A DNA stretch of 64,000 bases from Halolamina sp. CBA1230 (lineage in GTDB: Archaea > Halobacteriota > Halobacteria > Halobacteriales > Haloferacaceae). The stretch's first letter is position 1. Each line of letters opens with the position of its first letter. The notes beneath the pieces are model-generated. The model did no database searches. It saw nothing but the letters and a program-made list of their open reading frames with translations, and had not been told where the DNA came from. The stretch lies in assembly GCF_002025255.2 (NCBI RefSeq), contig NZ_CP054587.1, positions 1,116,001 through 1,180,000 on the forward strand, given 5' to 3'. Positions 7,053 to 19,298 of this stretch are shown here, piece after piece. Made by a program: the position numbers and the translations under genes.

Positions 7053-8087
7053 ATGACTGTTCGTGTCGGCCTCCTCGGCGCCACCGGCGCCGTGGGCCAA
7101 CGGTTCGTCCAACTGCTCGAGGACCACCCGACGTTCGAGATCGCCGCGGTCACCGCCAGCCCCCAGAGCGCGGGCGAGTCCTACCGTGACGCCGCAAAGT
7201 GGCGTGTCGACACTCCCATCCCCGACCACGTCGCCGGGATGACTGTCCGCGAGACCGACCCCGACGCGCTGCCGGACGATCTGGACCTGCTGTTCTCCTC
7301 GCTGCCCTCCAGCGTCGGCGCCGAGGTCGAGCCCAAACTCTGCCGGGCGGGGTACGTGGTCTCCTCGAACTCCTCGAACGAGCGCATGGCCGAGGACGTC
7401 CCCCTGACGATCCCGGAGGTCAACGCCGACCACCTCGACCTGATCGAGACCCAGCGCGAGCAGCGCGGCTGGGACGGCGCGCTCGTGAAAAACCCCAACT
7501 GCTCGACAATCACCATGACGCCGACCCTCGCCGCACTGGACGAGTTCGGGCTCTCGCGGGTCCACGTCGCCACGCTGCAGGCCGTCTCCGGCGCGGGCTA
7601 CTCCGGCGTCACGTCGATGGAGATCATCGACAACGTCCTCCCCCACATCGGCGGCGAGGAGGCGAAGATGGAGTCCGAGTCACGGAAGCTGCTCGGGAGC
7701 GTCGAGGACGGCGAGCTCTCGCTGCACGACGTCGAGGTCTCGGCCTCCTGCAACCGCGTCCCGTCGCTCGACGGCCACCTGGAGAACGTGTTCGCCGAAC
7801 TCGACGCGGACCCGACCGCCGAAGCGGTCCACGAGGCGCTGGAGAGTCTCTCACCCGTGGATCTCCCGTCGGCGCCCGAGCAGCCGATCCACGTGTTCGC
7901 CGACCCCGACCGCCCGCAGCCGCGGCTCGATCGGATGCGCGGGAAGGGGATGCAGATCTCGGCGGGCGGGCTGCGCGAGACGGCCGAGGGGATCCAGTAC
8001 AACTGCCTCGCGCACAACACGATCCGCGGCGCCGCCGGCGCGTCGGTGCTCAACGGCGAGCTGCTGGTCAAAGAAGGCTGGATATAG
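7053..8087 (+). CDS. asd: aspartate-semialdehyde dehydrogenase
   Basis: The 344-residue enzyme reduces aspartyl phosphate to aspartate semialdehyde with NADPH, a shared step of threonine, methionine and lysine synthesis. The N-terminal GATGAVGQRF is the nucleotide-binding loop. The catalytic cysteine is Cys150 in KNPNCSTITM, and the C-terminal part contains the substrate-binding SASCNRVPSLDGH stretch. Length and motifs fit the archaeal and fungal branch of the family. A TATA-like CTTATGA lies near 7024, matching the ATG at 7053. It converges on the hydroxyacid dehydrogenase gene four bases downstream. Confidence 0.95.
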   Translation: MTVRVGLLGATGAVGQRFVQLLEDHPTFEIAAVTASPQSAGESYRDAAKWRVDTPIPDHVAGMTVRETDPDALPDDLDLLFSSLPSSVGAEVEPKLCRAGYVVSSNSSNERMAEDVPLTIPEVNADHLDLIETQREQRGWDGALVKNPNCSTITMTPTLAALDEFGLSRVHVATLQAVSGAGYSGVTSMEIIDNVLPHIGGEEAKMESESRKLLGSVEDGELSLHDVEVSASCNRVPSLDGHLENVFAELDADPTAEAVHEALESLSPVDLPSAPEQPIHVFADPDRPQPRLDRMRGKGMQISAGGLRETAEGIQYNCLAHNTIRGAAGASVLNGELLVKEGWI

Positions 8088-8091
8088 TCGG

Positions 8092-9039
8092 TTAGACGAC
8101 GCGGTTCTCGATCTCGCCGCCGTCCTCCAGCGCCTCGTAGTTCCGCGCCACGATGTCGGCCAGTCGCTCGAAGTACTCCGGCGAGTGGCCGGCGTTGTGT
8201 GGCGTGATGCGGACGTTGTCGAACCCCCAGAGCGCGTGGTCGCTGGGGAGCGGTTCGGGGTCGGTCACGTCGAGAAAGGCCGCGCCGATGTCGTTCCCCC
8301 GAAGCGCCCGCACCAGCGCGTCCGTGTCGACGACGCCGCCGCGGGCGACGTTGACGAGGTGGGCGTGCGGCGGGAGCGTCTTGAACGCCTCGTCGTCGAA
8401 CAGGCTCCGGGTCGCGTCCGTCAGCGGGCAGGCGAGCACGACCGAGTCCGTGCGGGCGAGCGCGTCGTGGATCTCGTCGAAGCCGAGCATCTCGTCGGTC
8501 GGCCCGCCTTTCTCGGGGCTGTAGCGCACGCCGATCGTGTCGACGCCGAACGGCTCCAGTCGCTCGACGACCGCCTGGCCGATCGCGCCCATCCCGACGA
8601 CGGTCACCGTCGAGCCGTGGAGCTCGCGGCTGCCGAACGACTGCCAGACGCGCTCGGCCTGCTGGCGGGCCGCCCGGGGGAAGTCCCGCGCCAGCGAGAT
8701 CAGCGCGCCGATCACGTACTCCGAGATGTTCGGCCCGTGGACGCCGGAGGCGTTGGTGACGGCGACGCCGGCCTCCTCCAGCGCGTTCATCGGGAGGTGG
8801 CCCGTCCCGGCGAACGAACACGCGAACAGTTCCAGGTTCTCGGCGCTGTCTAGCATCTCGGGGTCGATGGTGAACCCCGCGGCGACGCGAACGTCCTCGA
8901 TCAGTTCCCGCTCCTGTTCGGGCGTCTCACCGACGACGATCTCGGCGTCGGGCAGTCGCTCGCGCATCGCGGCGGCGTACTCGTCGACGGACAGCCCGTG
9001 GATCTTCTGCCGCAACAGGAGGATATCCGGATCGCTCAT
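8092..9039 (-). CDS. D-2-hydroxyacid dehydrogenase family protein
   Basis: The 315-residue protein is an NAD(P)-dependent oxidoreductase acting on 2-hydroxy or 2-keto acids. The Rossmann motif is GMGAIG at residues 149-154. The catalytic residues Arg233 (VNVARGG), Glu262 (DPEPLP) and His281 (ITPHNAG) are all present. Haloarchaea have several paralogues with different substrates, and the sequence does not separate glyoxylate, lactate or phosphoglycerate activity. It lacks an ACT domain, so it is not a typical full-length SerA. It stands alone, diverging from the MFS gene about 100 bases away. Confidence 0.87.
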   Translation of the reverse strand: MSDPDILLLRQKIHGLSVDEYAAAMRERLPDAEIVVGETPEQERELIEDVRVAAGFTIDPEMLDSAENLELFACSFAGTGHLPMNALEEAGVAVTNASGVHGPNISEYVIGALISLARDFPRAARQQAERVWQSFGSRELHGSTVTVVGMGAIGQAVVERLEPFGVDTIGVRYSPEKGGPTDEMLGFDEIHDALARTDSVVLACPLTDATRSLFDDEAFKTLPPHAHLVNVARGGVVDTDALVRALRGNDIGAAFLDVTDPEPLPSDHALWGFDNVRITPHNAGHSPEYFERLADIVARNYEALEDGGEIENRVV

Positions 9040-9144
9040 ACCCGTAGGTCAGGCCGGGGGCGAAAAGAGTGTACCCTTCTCGCCCGGGTCGCGAAACTGG
9101 CCGGGGCCAGTCGGTATTTAGGGGTTCTCCACGAACCGCCACCG

Positions 9145-10410
9145 ATGCTCCCCGGGGACACGCGCCAGCGGCTGCTCGTCGCCGTCGCCGCAGCCACGCG
9201 GTTCGGGGCGGGCATCCTGCTCGGCACGGGGTTGGCGTTCTACCTCGGCGAGAACGACGCCTCGGCGCTGGTCGTCGGGCTGGTCACCACCGCGTACTTC
9301 CTCGGGATGACCGTCTTCTCGCCGTTCTGGGGCGCCGTCGCCGACGTGACGGGTCGCCGCCGCGCGGTGCTGGTGGCGACCGGGCTCGGGGCGACGCTCG
9401 CGCTCGGGCCGCTGTTCCTGTTCTCGGGCGTCTGGGTGCCGATCCTCTCCCGCGGGCTGTACGCGGTGTTCGCCGTCGGCTTCTCGCCGGTGATGCTCGC
9501 CATCGCCTCCGCACGCGGCGGCGACGAGGGGCGGGGGCGCTCGCTCGGCTTCTTCAACGCCGCGCGGGCCACCGGCTTCACCGGCGGCCAGCTCGGGGCC
9601 GGACTGCTGCTCGGCCTGCTCGTGCCCGAAGGCGTCTACTCGATCATCGTCGCCGCCAGCCTCGCGTCGGCGCTGGTGGTGGTGTTCCTCGACGACAGCG
9701 TGGCCCCACAGCCCGACAGCCAGCCGACGGTCGGCGAACTGCTCGCGGAGGTCCGCCGGCGGCTGCTCCCGGCGGTCGACGACCGCGACCACCTCCGGCG
9801 GAACGGGCTCTGGATGCTCTACCTCGCGCTGGGGTTCCGGAACGCCACCGTCATCGGGCTGATGGGGCTGATGCCGGTGTACCTCCCCGGGACGCTGGGG
9901 CTCTCGGAGTTCGCGATGGGCGTCCTGCTGGCGATCAACCCTGCGGGCCAGACCGTGTTCATGCTGCTGTTCGGCCGGGTCGCCGACGCGTGGGGGCGGA
10001 AACCGCTCGTCGTCGTCGGCATGGCCGGCTCGGGGCTGTTCGCGCTGGTGGCTGCCGCAGCGACGCTGGTCTCGGGCCCGCTGCGACTCGCCGTCGCCGG
10101 GCTCTCGTTCGTCGTCGTCGGCGCCGCCTACTCCGCGATGACGACGGGCGCGCTGGCGTTCATCGGTGACGTGGCGCCCGACGAGCGCGAATCCGAACTC
10201 ATGGGGCTGCGTTCGACGGCGAAAGGCGTCGGCGGCGTCGTCGGCCCGGTCGCCATCGGCGGCCTCGCCAGCCTCGTCGGCTACCCGACCGCGTTTGCCG
10301 TCGGCTCCTCGTTGGCGTTTCTCGCGGCCGGGCTCGCGGGGTGGAAGCTGATCGAGAGCCGTGAGGGCGTCGTGTTGCCGGGGCAGGAGCCGGTCGTGGG
10401 GGACGACTGA
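9145..10410 (+). CDS. MFS transporter
   Basis: The 421-residue protein has about twelve membrane segments in two halves. The cytoplasmic loop motif GAVADVTGRRRAVLVA follows the second helix, and the half-repeat GRVADAWGRKPLVVVG appears in the second half. This fits major facilitator drug or metabolite exporters. The substrate cannot be read from the sequence. The ATG at 9145 was preferred to earlier in-frame starts, which would lie over the divergent gene; TATTTAGG about 30 bases upstream can serve as TATA box. Confidence 0.87.
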   Translation: MLPGDTRQRLLVAVAAATRFGAGILLGTGLAFYLGENDASALVVGLVTTAYFLGMTVFSPFWGAVADVTGRRRAVLVATGLGATLALGPLFLFSGVWVPILSRGLYAVFAVGFSPVMLAIASARGGDEGRGRSLGFFNAARATGFTGGQLGAGLLLGLLVPEGVYSIIVAASLASALVVVFLDDSVAPQPDSQPTVGELLAEVRRRLLPAVDDRDHLRRNGLWMLYLALGFRNATVIGLMGLMPVYLPGTLGLSEFAMGVLLAINPAGQTVFMLLFGRVADAWGRKPLVVVGMAGSGLFALVAAAATLVSGPLRLAVAGLSFVVVGAAYSAMTTGALAFIGDVAPDERESELMGLRSTAKGVGGVVGPVAIGGLASLVGYPTAFAVGSSLAFLAAGLAGWKLIESREGVVLPGQEPVVGDD

Positions 10411-10506
10411 TCTCGCCGGCAAGAAGAGCCGGCGAGGGCGACTGATCCGTCCGGCACGCGGTCAAGCGGCCAAACACTCAATCCCCTGCCGGCCGACGGT
10501 TCGAGC

Positions 10507-10899
10507 ATGAGCCACGAGGCCACCGTCCGCCGCTACTACGAGCTGGTCGACGCCGCCGAGTACGACGCGCTGGTCGAACTGTTCACCGAGGACGTCGTCT
10601 ACGAGCGACCCGGGCAGTCGACGATCGAAGGGCGGGAGGCACTGCGGACGTTCTACGAGGAAGGTCGCCCGCTCTCGAACGGCGAGCACGAACTGCACGC
10701 GGTCGTTTCCGACAGCGCGGAGCAACGCTCCGCGGGCAATCGGACGCAGTCCGATGACGGGGACACCGTCGCAGTCCGCGGGACGTTCCGCGGGGAACAG
10801 GACAGCGAATCGGTCGAACTCGGGTTCGCGGACTTCCACGAGTTCGAGGACGGGGCGATCGCACGCCGCTACACGTACACGGATCGAGATACGGTCTGA
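10507..10899 (+). CDS. SnoaL/NTF2-like domain protein
   Basis: The 130-residue protein has the NTF2-like fold pattern: an N-terminal helix pair VRRYYELVDAAEYDALVELF, then FTEDVVYERPG and the GREALRTFYEEG helix. Strands follow, ending with EFEDGAIARRYTYTD. Such domains bind small hydrophobic ligands or act as isomerases or cyclases; no specific role can be given. Residues 71-83 are encoded by two back-to-back palindromes and form an extra loop (AEQRSAGNRTQSDDG) where related proteins have a short turn, so the gene appears to have taken up a repeat element in frame. Confidence 0.8.
   Translation: MSHEATVRRYYELVDAAEYDALVELFTEDVVYERPGQSTIEGREALRTFYEEGRPLSNGEHELHAVVSDSAEQRSAGNRTQSDDGDTVAVRGTFRGEQDSESVELGFADFHEFEDGAIARRYTYTDRDTV
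10717..10755. repeat. two tandem palindromes inserted in frame
   Basis: GCGGAGC-AAC-GCTCCGC occupies 10717-10733 and ATCGGAC-GCA-GTCCGAT occupies 10739-10755. Both are perfect 7-bp stems with 3-base loops, five bases apart. Both lie within the NTF2-like gene and keep its frame. The second is nearly the same as the palindrome at 51534-51550 inside a polysaccharide deacetylase gene. Confidence 0.85.
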
Positions 10900-10924
10900 C
10901 GACGAGCCACACTGAGTCCCCGCG

Positions 10925-11170
10925 CTATCGATGCTCGTCGATCCACGCACACCACGCGTGGAAATCGTCGGCACCACACTGATCGGCGATGCTCTGGAGG
11001 GTCCCAGTTCGAACCCGATCGTGGAGCGGCACCGTGACGGTGCGTGTCTCGCCCGTGTCCGGGTTCGTGTACTTCAGAATCGCGTGATCCCCACGGGTTC
11101 GGTCGTGACGGTAGCCGAACTTCTGGAGGACCTTCACGATCTCCCGGCCGGAGAAATCCCGCGAGACCAT
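10925..11170 (-). CDS. hicA: HicA-family toxin
   Basis: The 81-residue protein has the HicA/YcfA fold of a small double-stranded-RNA-binding domain that cleaves mRNA. It begins FSGREIVKVLQKFGY and carries the conserved catalytic His29 in RTRGDHAILKY, followed by VTVPLHDRVRTGTLQSIADQ. It directly follows the HicB gene, its start one base after the partner's stop codon, so the two are co-transcribed. The C-terminal extension DDFHAWCAWIDEHR is longer than in minimal HicA proteins. Toxicity is not demonstrated; in archaea these pairs are sometimes inert. Confidence 0.88.
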   Translation of the reverse strand: MVSRDFSGREIVKVLQKFGYRHDRTRGDHAILKYTNPDTGETRTVTVPLHDRVRTGTLQSIADQCGADDFHAWCAWIDEHR

Positions 11171-11374
11171 TCAGCTCTCGAACCAGGGGGCGTCGGGCTC
11201 CGGCGCCGACGTCCCGGCGTCCTCCGCCTCCGCGGTCGCCGAGAGCGCCTCGTCGAGGTTCTCGAGGGCCTCCTCGCGGGTTTCACCCTGACTGGCTACA
11301 CCCGTCCCCTCGTCGACCGCGGACCACCACCCGTCGTCTTCCTCGATCAGGCGGATCTCTCGACCGGTGCTCAT
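11171..11374 (-). CDS. hicB: HicB-family antitoxin
   Basis: The 67-residue acidic protein matches the short HicB form: an N-terminal strand pattern (IRLIEEDDGWWSAVDEGTGV) followed by ASQGETREEALENLDEAL, a partial ribonuclease-H-like fold that covers the HicA active site. It lacks the C-terminal DNA-binding domain of longer HicB proteins, so it may not regulate its own promoter. It is the first gene of the pair. Confidence 0.87.
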   Translation of the reverse strand: MSTGREIRLIEEDDGWWSAVDEGTGVASQGETREEALENLDEALSATAEAEDAGTSAPEPDAPWFES

Positions 11375-11436
11375 GAACGGATGTAGTGCGCTCTCCGGGA
11401 TAAACCTTCACCGGGTTCGGACCGAAAACGCCGTCG

Positions 11437-11997
11437 TTAGACCACCGGCGGCGCGGTCCGGTCCTCGACCACCGGAATCGCGTTCGCCGGCACGTCGTCG
11501 AACCACCGCACTTCGAGCACCTCCTCCCCCTCCTCCAGCCGGTTCGGATAGACTCCCGCCTCCCCGCCCACGGCGTCGGCGGTGAAGAACAACTCCAGCA
11601 GATACCCGCGGCGCTGGGGCTGCTCGCGGTGGACGAACCGCTTCCGGACCGCACGCCAGACGCTCGATACCTCGCAGTCGACGCCCGTCTCCTCCCGGAC
11701 CTCGCGGCGGGCGGTCTCGGGGAACGTCTCGCCCGGTTCGTGGCCGCCGCCGGGGAGCACCCAGGTCTCGGGGTCGCGGTCGTCACGGATCAGGAGGAGT
11801 CGCCCGTCGTCGTCGGTCACGCGGGCGCCGGCCGCGCCACGACCCCCAGACTCGAACATCTCGACGCCGTGTTCGAAGAACTCGGGGTCGTTGAGCCGAG
11901 TGGCGTCGACGACCGGGAACTGGCCGTACCGCTCGCGGAGTCGGTCGATCCGGTCGTCGATCGCACGGCGAGTACGGAGCGATATTGGGGGGACCAT
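11437..11997 (-). CDS. Nudix hydrolase
   Basis: The 186-residue protein carries a complete Nudix box, GGGHEPGETFPETARREVREETG at about residues 83-105, with the metal-binding RE-x-x-EE core at residues 98-103. Nudix enzymes hydrolyse nucleoside diphosphates linked to another group. The N-terminal 50 residues form a helical extension common in haloarchaeal members. The substrate is open. It lies behind the HicBA promoter and starts just past the end of the ribose-bisphosphate isomerase gene on the same strand. Confidence 0.88.
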   Translation of the reverse strand: MVPPISLRTRRAIDDRIDRLRERYGQFPVVDATRLNDPEFFEHGVEMFESGGRGAAGARVTDDDGRLLLIRDDRDPETWVLPGGGHEPGETFPETARREVREETGVDCEVSSVWRAVRKRFVHREQPQRRGYLLELFFTADAVGGEAGVYPNRLEEGEEVLEVRWFDDVPANAIPVVEDRTAPPVV

Positions 11998-12009
11998 CGA
12001 CCGTGACGA

Positions 12010-12855
12010 TCAGGGCTCGGTGACGCCCTCGTCGGTGACCAGCGTGTCCACCAGCTCCGTCGGCGTCGCGTCGTAGGCGGGGTTCTCGATCTCGACGCCC
12101 TCGACGGGTTCGCGCATCACCTCGCTCCCCGGGCGGAACTCGTTCTCGAACCGGAACTCGTCGATCACCTTCGCCGAGGAGCCGACGACCGTCACGGGGA
12201 CGTTCTCCCGTGCGGCGACGGCGACGATGGGGTAGGTACCGATCCGGTTGTACAGCGTCCCCTCGACGATGCAGTCCATCCCGACGACGACGCGGTCGAT
12301 CTCGTTCATGACGTAGCCGGCGGCGCTGTCGACCAGCAGGTGGGGCTCGACGCGATCGATCCCCGCGAGCCTGCGGGCGGTCTTGCGCCCGAGGTAGCGC
12401 GGCCGGGCCTCGGTGACGTAGGCGGTGAGGTGGGTGCCGTCCGCGCAGGCGGTCTCGACCGCCTCGAGCACGGTCGAGGAGTAGTCGTGGGTCAGGATCG
12501 TCTCGCCGTCCGCGAACGTGTCGGCGGCGTGGGCAGCCGCGCGGTGTTTCCCGGATTCGACGCGCTCGACGGCGTCCTCGATAGCCTGTTCGAGCAACGC
12601 CTTCGCTTCCTCGGGGGTGTCGGCCTCGCCGACGACGCGATCCACGATACCGCGCATCGCGGTGTGGAGCGAGGCGTGGGAGGGGTTCGCGCGCCGGAGC
12701 GCGCCGGCGTTGTGCTCGAGATCGCGGTCGAACGCGTCCGCGGAGACGTACTCGCGGTCGAGCAGCTCCCGGAGCGCGGTGGCGGCTTTCACGGCGACCG
12801 CGGAGGAGGAGTGGCTCCGCATCTGCCGGATCTCGGCGACCGTCTCGTCGATCAT
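12010..12855 (-). CDS. ribose-1,5-bisphosphate isomerase (eIF-2B alpha-like family)
   Basis: The 281-residue protein belongs to the family of eIF-2B regulatory subunits, methylthioribose-1-phosphate isomerases and archaeal ribose-1,5-bisphosphate isomerases. Recognisable parts are the helical N terminus, THDYSSTVLEAV, TEARPRYLGRKTARRLAG and the catalytic-region GMDCIVEGTLYNRIGTYPIA-like segment near residue 190. The ribose-bisphosphate isomerase is the usual haloarchaeal member and feeds nucleoside-derived ribose into the pentose bisphosphate pathway. A translation-factor-like role cannot be excluded. The gene is divergent from acs, with about 110 bases between them. The frame extends further upstream, but the ATG at 12855 gives the normal length. 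Confidence 0.78.
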   Translation of the reverse strand: MIDETVAEIRQMRSHSSSAVAVKAATALRELLDREYVSADAFDRDLEHNAGALRRANPSHASLHTAMRGIVDRVVGEADTPEEAKALLEQAIEDAVERVESGKHRAAAHAADTFADGETILTHDYSSTVLEAVETACADGTHLTAYVTEARPRYLGRKTARRLAGIDRVEPHLLVDSAAGYVMNEIDRVVVGMDCIVEGTLYNRIGTYPIVAVAARENVPVTVVGSSAKVIDEFRFENEFRPGSEVMREPVEGVEIENPAYDATPTELVDTLVTDEGVTEP

Positions 12856-12964
12856 GGTGGCGGCTGGGGCCGCTCGCCCGATAGGTGTTGCTACTCGACC
12901 GAGGAACGGGCGAAGGAAGCCCCGAGCGGGAAACTTATCTCCCTCACCCTTCCCACTTCGAACG

Positions 12965-14893
<1,929 letters not shown>

Positions 14894-15015
14894 TTTCGGG
14901 GGAAGTTTTCTGACGAAACCGATATTCGGCCGTCCCACTGCGTTCGACTTCCGTTCTCTGTCAAGCCCGTAGCAGAACGGTGCGTTTATTTCGCTCCGAA
15001 GAACAGACCGAAACC

Positions 15016-16698
15016 GTGTCACTACCCCCCGCGTCGTACGACCGTCTCCGGCGTGCGACCCGGACCCACCGCGAGGAGCTCGTCGTCAGGCTGGCCGGCG
15101 AAGCCGGGCTCCGGCCGGTCGAGCAGGCGCGGCTCCGGCCCGAGGACGTACTCGAACACGAGGGGACCCAGCTCGTTGCAGTCCACAGCGAGTCGACGGC
15201 CGCCGCGCGCGAGGCGGGCGAGTCGCCGGCGCCGGCCCGGGAGACGGTGCTGCCCGACGGCGTCGCCCACGACCTGCGGCAGTACGCGGCGAGCAACGGG
15301 ATCGCGGACGACGAGCCGCTGTTCTCCGTCTCCCCCCGCCGGCTGGCGATGCTGATCCGGGAGGTGTCCGACCGCGTCGACGGCGTCGACGCAACTGCGC
15401 CGGACCTGCGCGACTTCTTCGCCGCCGACCTGCTCGACGACGGCGTTCCCCCCCACATCGTCGCCGAGGCGGGCGGGTGGGAACGGCTCGACAGCCTCGC
15501 GCCGCTGCTGCCCGAGGCCGATCGCGACGCGCTGGTCCAGGCGGTCGAGGAGCGCAGTCAGGGGTCCAACGGCGTCTCGGGGCTGGCTCGCCCCGTGCTG
15601 GCCGTCGCGCGCGAACTCCCCCACACGCTGTACGACGCCGAGGACCGCGACGAGGTCGCGGCGACCGTCTGTGACCGACTGGCCGACGCCGAGGCGGTCC
15701 GGTTCGCGTGGCTCGCGGAACGGACGGACGAGACCGTAACGCTCCGCCACGTCGCCGGCGTGCCGGAACGGACGGTTCGGGACCACCTCGACGACAACCG
15801 CGAGGCGATGGAGGACGTCGCCGCCGAGGGGTCTGCCCGCGAGCTTCCGGGCCCGGACGGGGCGATCGTCGTCGCCCACGTCCCGGGCGGCGACGCAGAC
15901 GGCGCGCTGTTGGCCGTGGGGACGAGCAAGTCGGTCGACGACGCCGCGACGGACGCGGTCGCCGCCGTCGCCGGACAGACCGCCCACGCGCTGGCGGCCG
16001 TGCAGCGCAAGCGGCTGCTGCTCTCGGACTCGGCGGTCGAACTCGAGTTCCGGTGTCCGGCCGCGGCGTCGACGCTCGCCGACCTCTCGACGGCACTGGA
16101 CTGTCGGATCGAACTCTCCGGGATCGTGCCCGTCGACGGCGACGCGCTGCTGTTCTACGCCGCCGTCGAGGGGGCGGACGCCGAGCCGGTGCTCACACGG
16201 GTGGCCGCGACCGACGCCGTCGACGACGCCCGGCTGCTGGAGGGGTACGACGACGGCGCGGCGATCGAACTGGTGCTGACCGCCACACCCGTCCGCCCGC
16301 TGGTCGAACATGGGGGACGAGTCCGGTCGCTCGCGGCGAGCGACGGCGTGACGACGCTCACGGCCGAACTCCCGGGCGACGCGGACGTGCGCGCGGCCGT
16401 CGACGCCGTGACCGACGCCCATCCCTCGGTGGGGCTAACCGCGAAACGGCAGGTGGATCGGCCGGTCGAGACCGACGCCGGGTTCCGGGAACGCCTGGGC
16501 GACCGGCTCTCGGAGCGCCAGACGACCGTGCTCCGGGCGGCCTACCACGCGGGCTACTTCGAGTGGCCTCGGGACACGACCGCCGAGGAGCTCGCCGACT
16601 CCGTCGGCGTCTCGGCGCCGACGCTGCACAACCACCTCCGCAACGCCGAGGGGAAGCTGCTCACCGCCTTCTTCGAGGACCCCCCTGCGCGGGACTGA
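15016..16698 (+). CDS. Bat-type (bacterio-opsin activator-like) transcriptional regulator
   Basis: The 560-residue protein has three parts. Residues 1-165 resemble a tyrosine recombinase core: EAGLRPVEQARLRPEDV, then DLRDFFAADLLDDGVPPHIV. The first catalytic Arg positions are partly kept, but the histidine before LR is replaced and no terminal tyrosine is seen. Residues 190-340 look like a GAF sensor, and the C terminus (about 490-555) is the HTH-10 DNA-binding domain. A GTG at 15016 was chosen over one at 14980 because the TATA-like TTTATTTCG at 14984 fits only the later start. Sited between two acs genes, it is a likely regulator of acetate use. Confidence 0.85.
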   Translation: MSLPPASYDRLRRATRTHREELVVRLAGEAGLRPVEQARLRPEDVLEHEGTQLVAVHSESTAAAREAGESPAPARETVLPDGVAHDLRQYAASNGIADDEPLFSVSPRRLAMLIREVSDRVDGVDATAPDLRDFFAADLLDDGVPPHIVAEAGGWERLDSLAPLLPEADRDALVQAVEERSQGSNGVSGLARPVLAVARELPHTLYDAEDRDEVAATVCDRLADAEAVRFAWLAERTDETVTLRHVAGVPERTVRDHLDDNREAMEDVAAEGSARELPGPDGAIVVAHVPGGDADGALLAVGTSKSVDDAATDAVAAVAGQTAHALAAVQRKRLLLSDSAVELEFRCPAAASTLADLSTALDCRIELSGIVPVDGDALLFYAAVEGADAEPVLTRVAATDAVDDARLLEGYDDGAAIELVLTATPVRPLVEHGGRVRSLAASDGVTTLTAELPGDADVRAAVDAVTDAHPSVGLTAKRQVDRPVETDAGFRERLGDRLSERQTTVLRAAYHAGYFEWPRDTTAEELADSVGVSAPTLHNHLRNAEGKLLTAFFEDPPARD

Positions 16699-16799
16699 CG
16701 GACGCGTCGACCCCCCGCCGTGTGCTGAAATCCGCCGTGGTTTGGGATAATTAGCTCCCCCGTTTATGTGAGGGGAAGGCGGATCATCGGCGATAGATC

Positions 16800-18794
<1,995 letters not shown>

Positions 18795-18851
18795 CCACCG
18801 CGTATCGTTTTTTCAGACCACAACCGACCACGCCGACACACGCCACGATCT

Positions 18852-19298
18852 ATGACACAGAATCCCTCACACGAACCGGACGACTCGGACGACGACCTCG
18901 CCACAGATGGTGGGGTTGCCGAACAGGAGGAAGACGTCGATTATCTCGACACCGAGATCAACATCCTCAACCCGAACACGCCGTTCATGCGGGACCACCT
19001 GAAGCAGGTGTGGGCCGGCTTCATCGCGTGGACGATCCTCACGTGGGGGCCGGTGACGGCGACGTTCCTCGCGCCGGGGCTGATGACCCAGGAGATCCCG
19101 ATCATCCAGTTCCCGGCCCACTACTTCACCGTCGCTTTCGTCGCCCCCACGAGTTCGCTCGTCCTCGCGTTCATCTACACCCGACGGCGCGACCGACTCG
19201 ACGAGAAGTACGGGATCGACCACTCGACACCCGCCGGGAGCGAGGCCTCGCCGCCCGAGGAGGGCGCCGCCGTCTCCGACGGGGGTGAGGCGGAATGA
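18852..19298 (+). CDS. DUF4212 small subunit of sodium:solute symporter
   Basis: The 148-residue protein has an acidic N-terminal tail of about 50 residues, then two membrane helices: WAGFIAWTILTWGPVTATFL, and a second one including FTVAFVAPTSSLVLAFIYTRRRD. The second ends in a positive cluster. DUF4212 proteins are small subunits paired with large SSS-family transporters. Its stop codon overlaps the start of the large subunit by four bases, so the two are translated together. Confidence 0.87.
   Translation: MTQNPSHEPDDSDDDLATDGGVAEQEEDVDYLDTEINILNPNTPFMRDHLKQVWAGFIAWTILTWGPVTATFLAPGLMTQEIPIIQFPAHYFTVAFVAPTSSLVLAFIYTRRRDRLDEKYGIDHSTPAGSEASPPEEGAAVSDGGEAE

Noticed and set aside
16760-16799. 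Hairpin around the TATA box of the second acs gene (CTCCCCC...GAGGGG)
   Set aside because: Only 4-5 bases pair, which is expected by chance in this composition.
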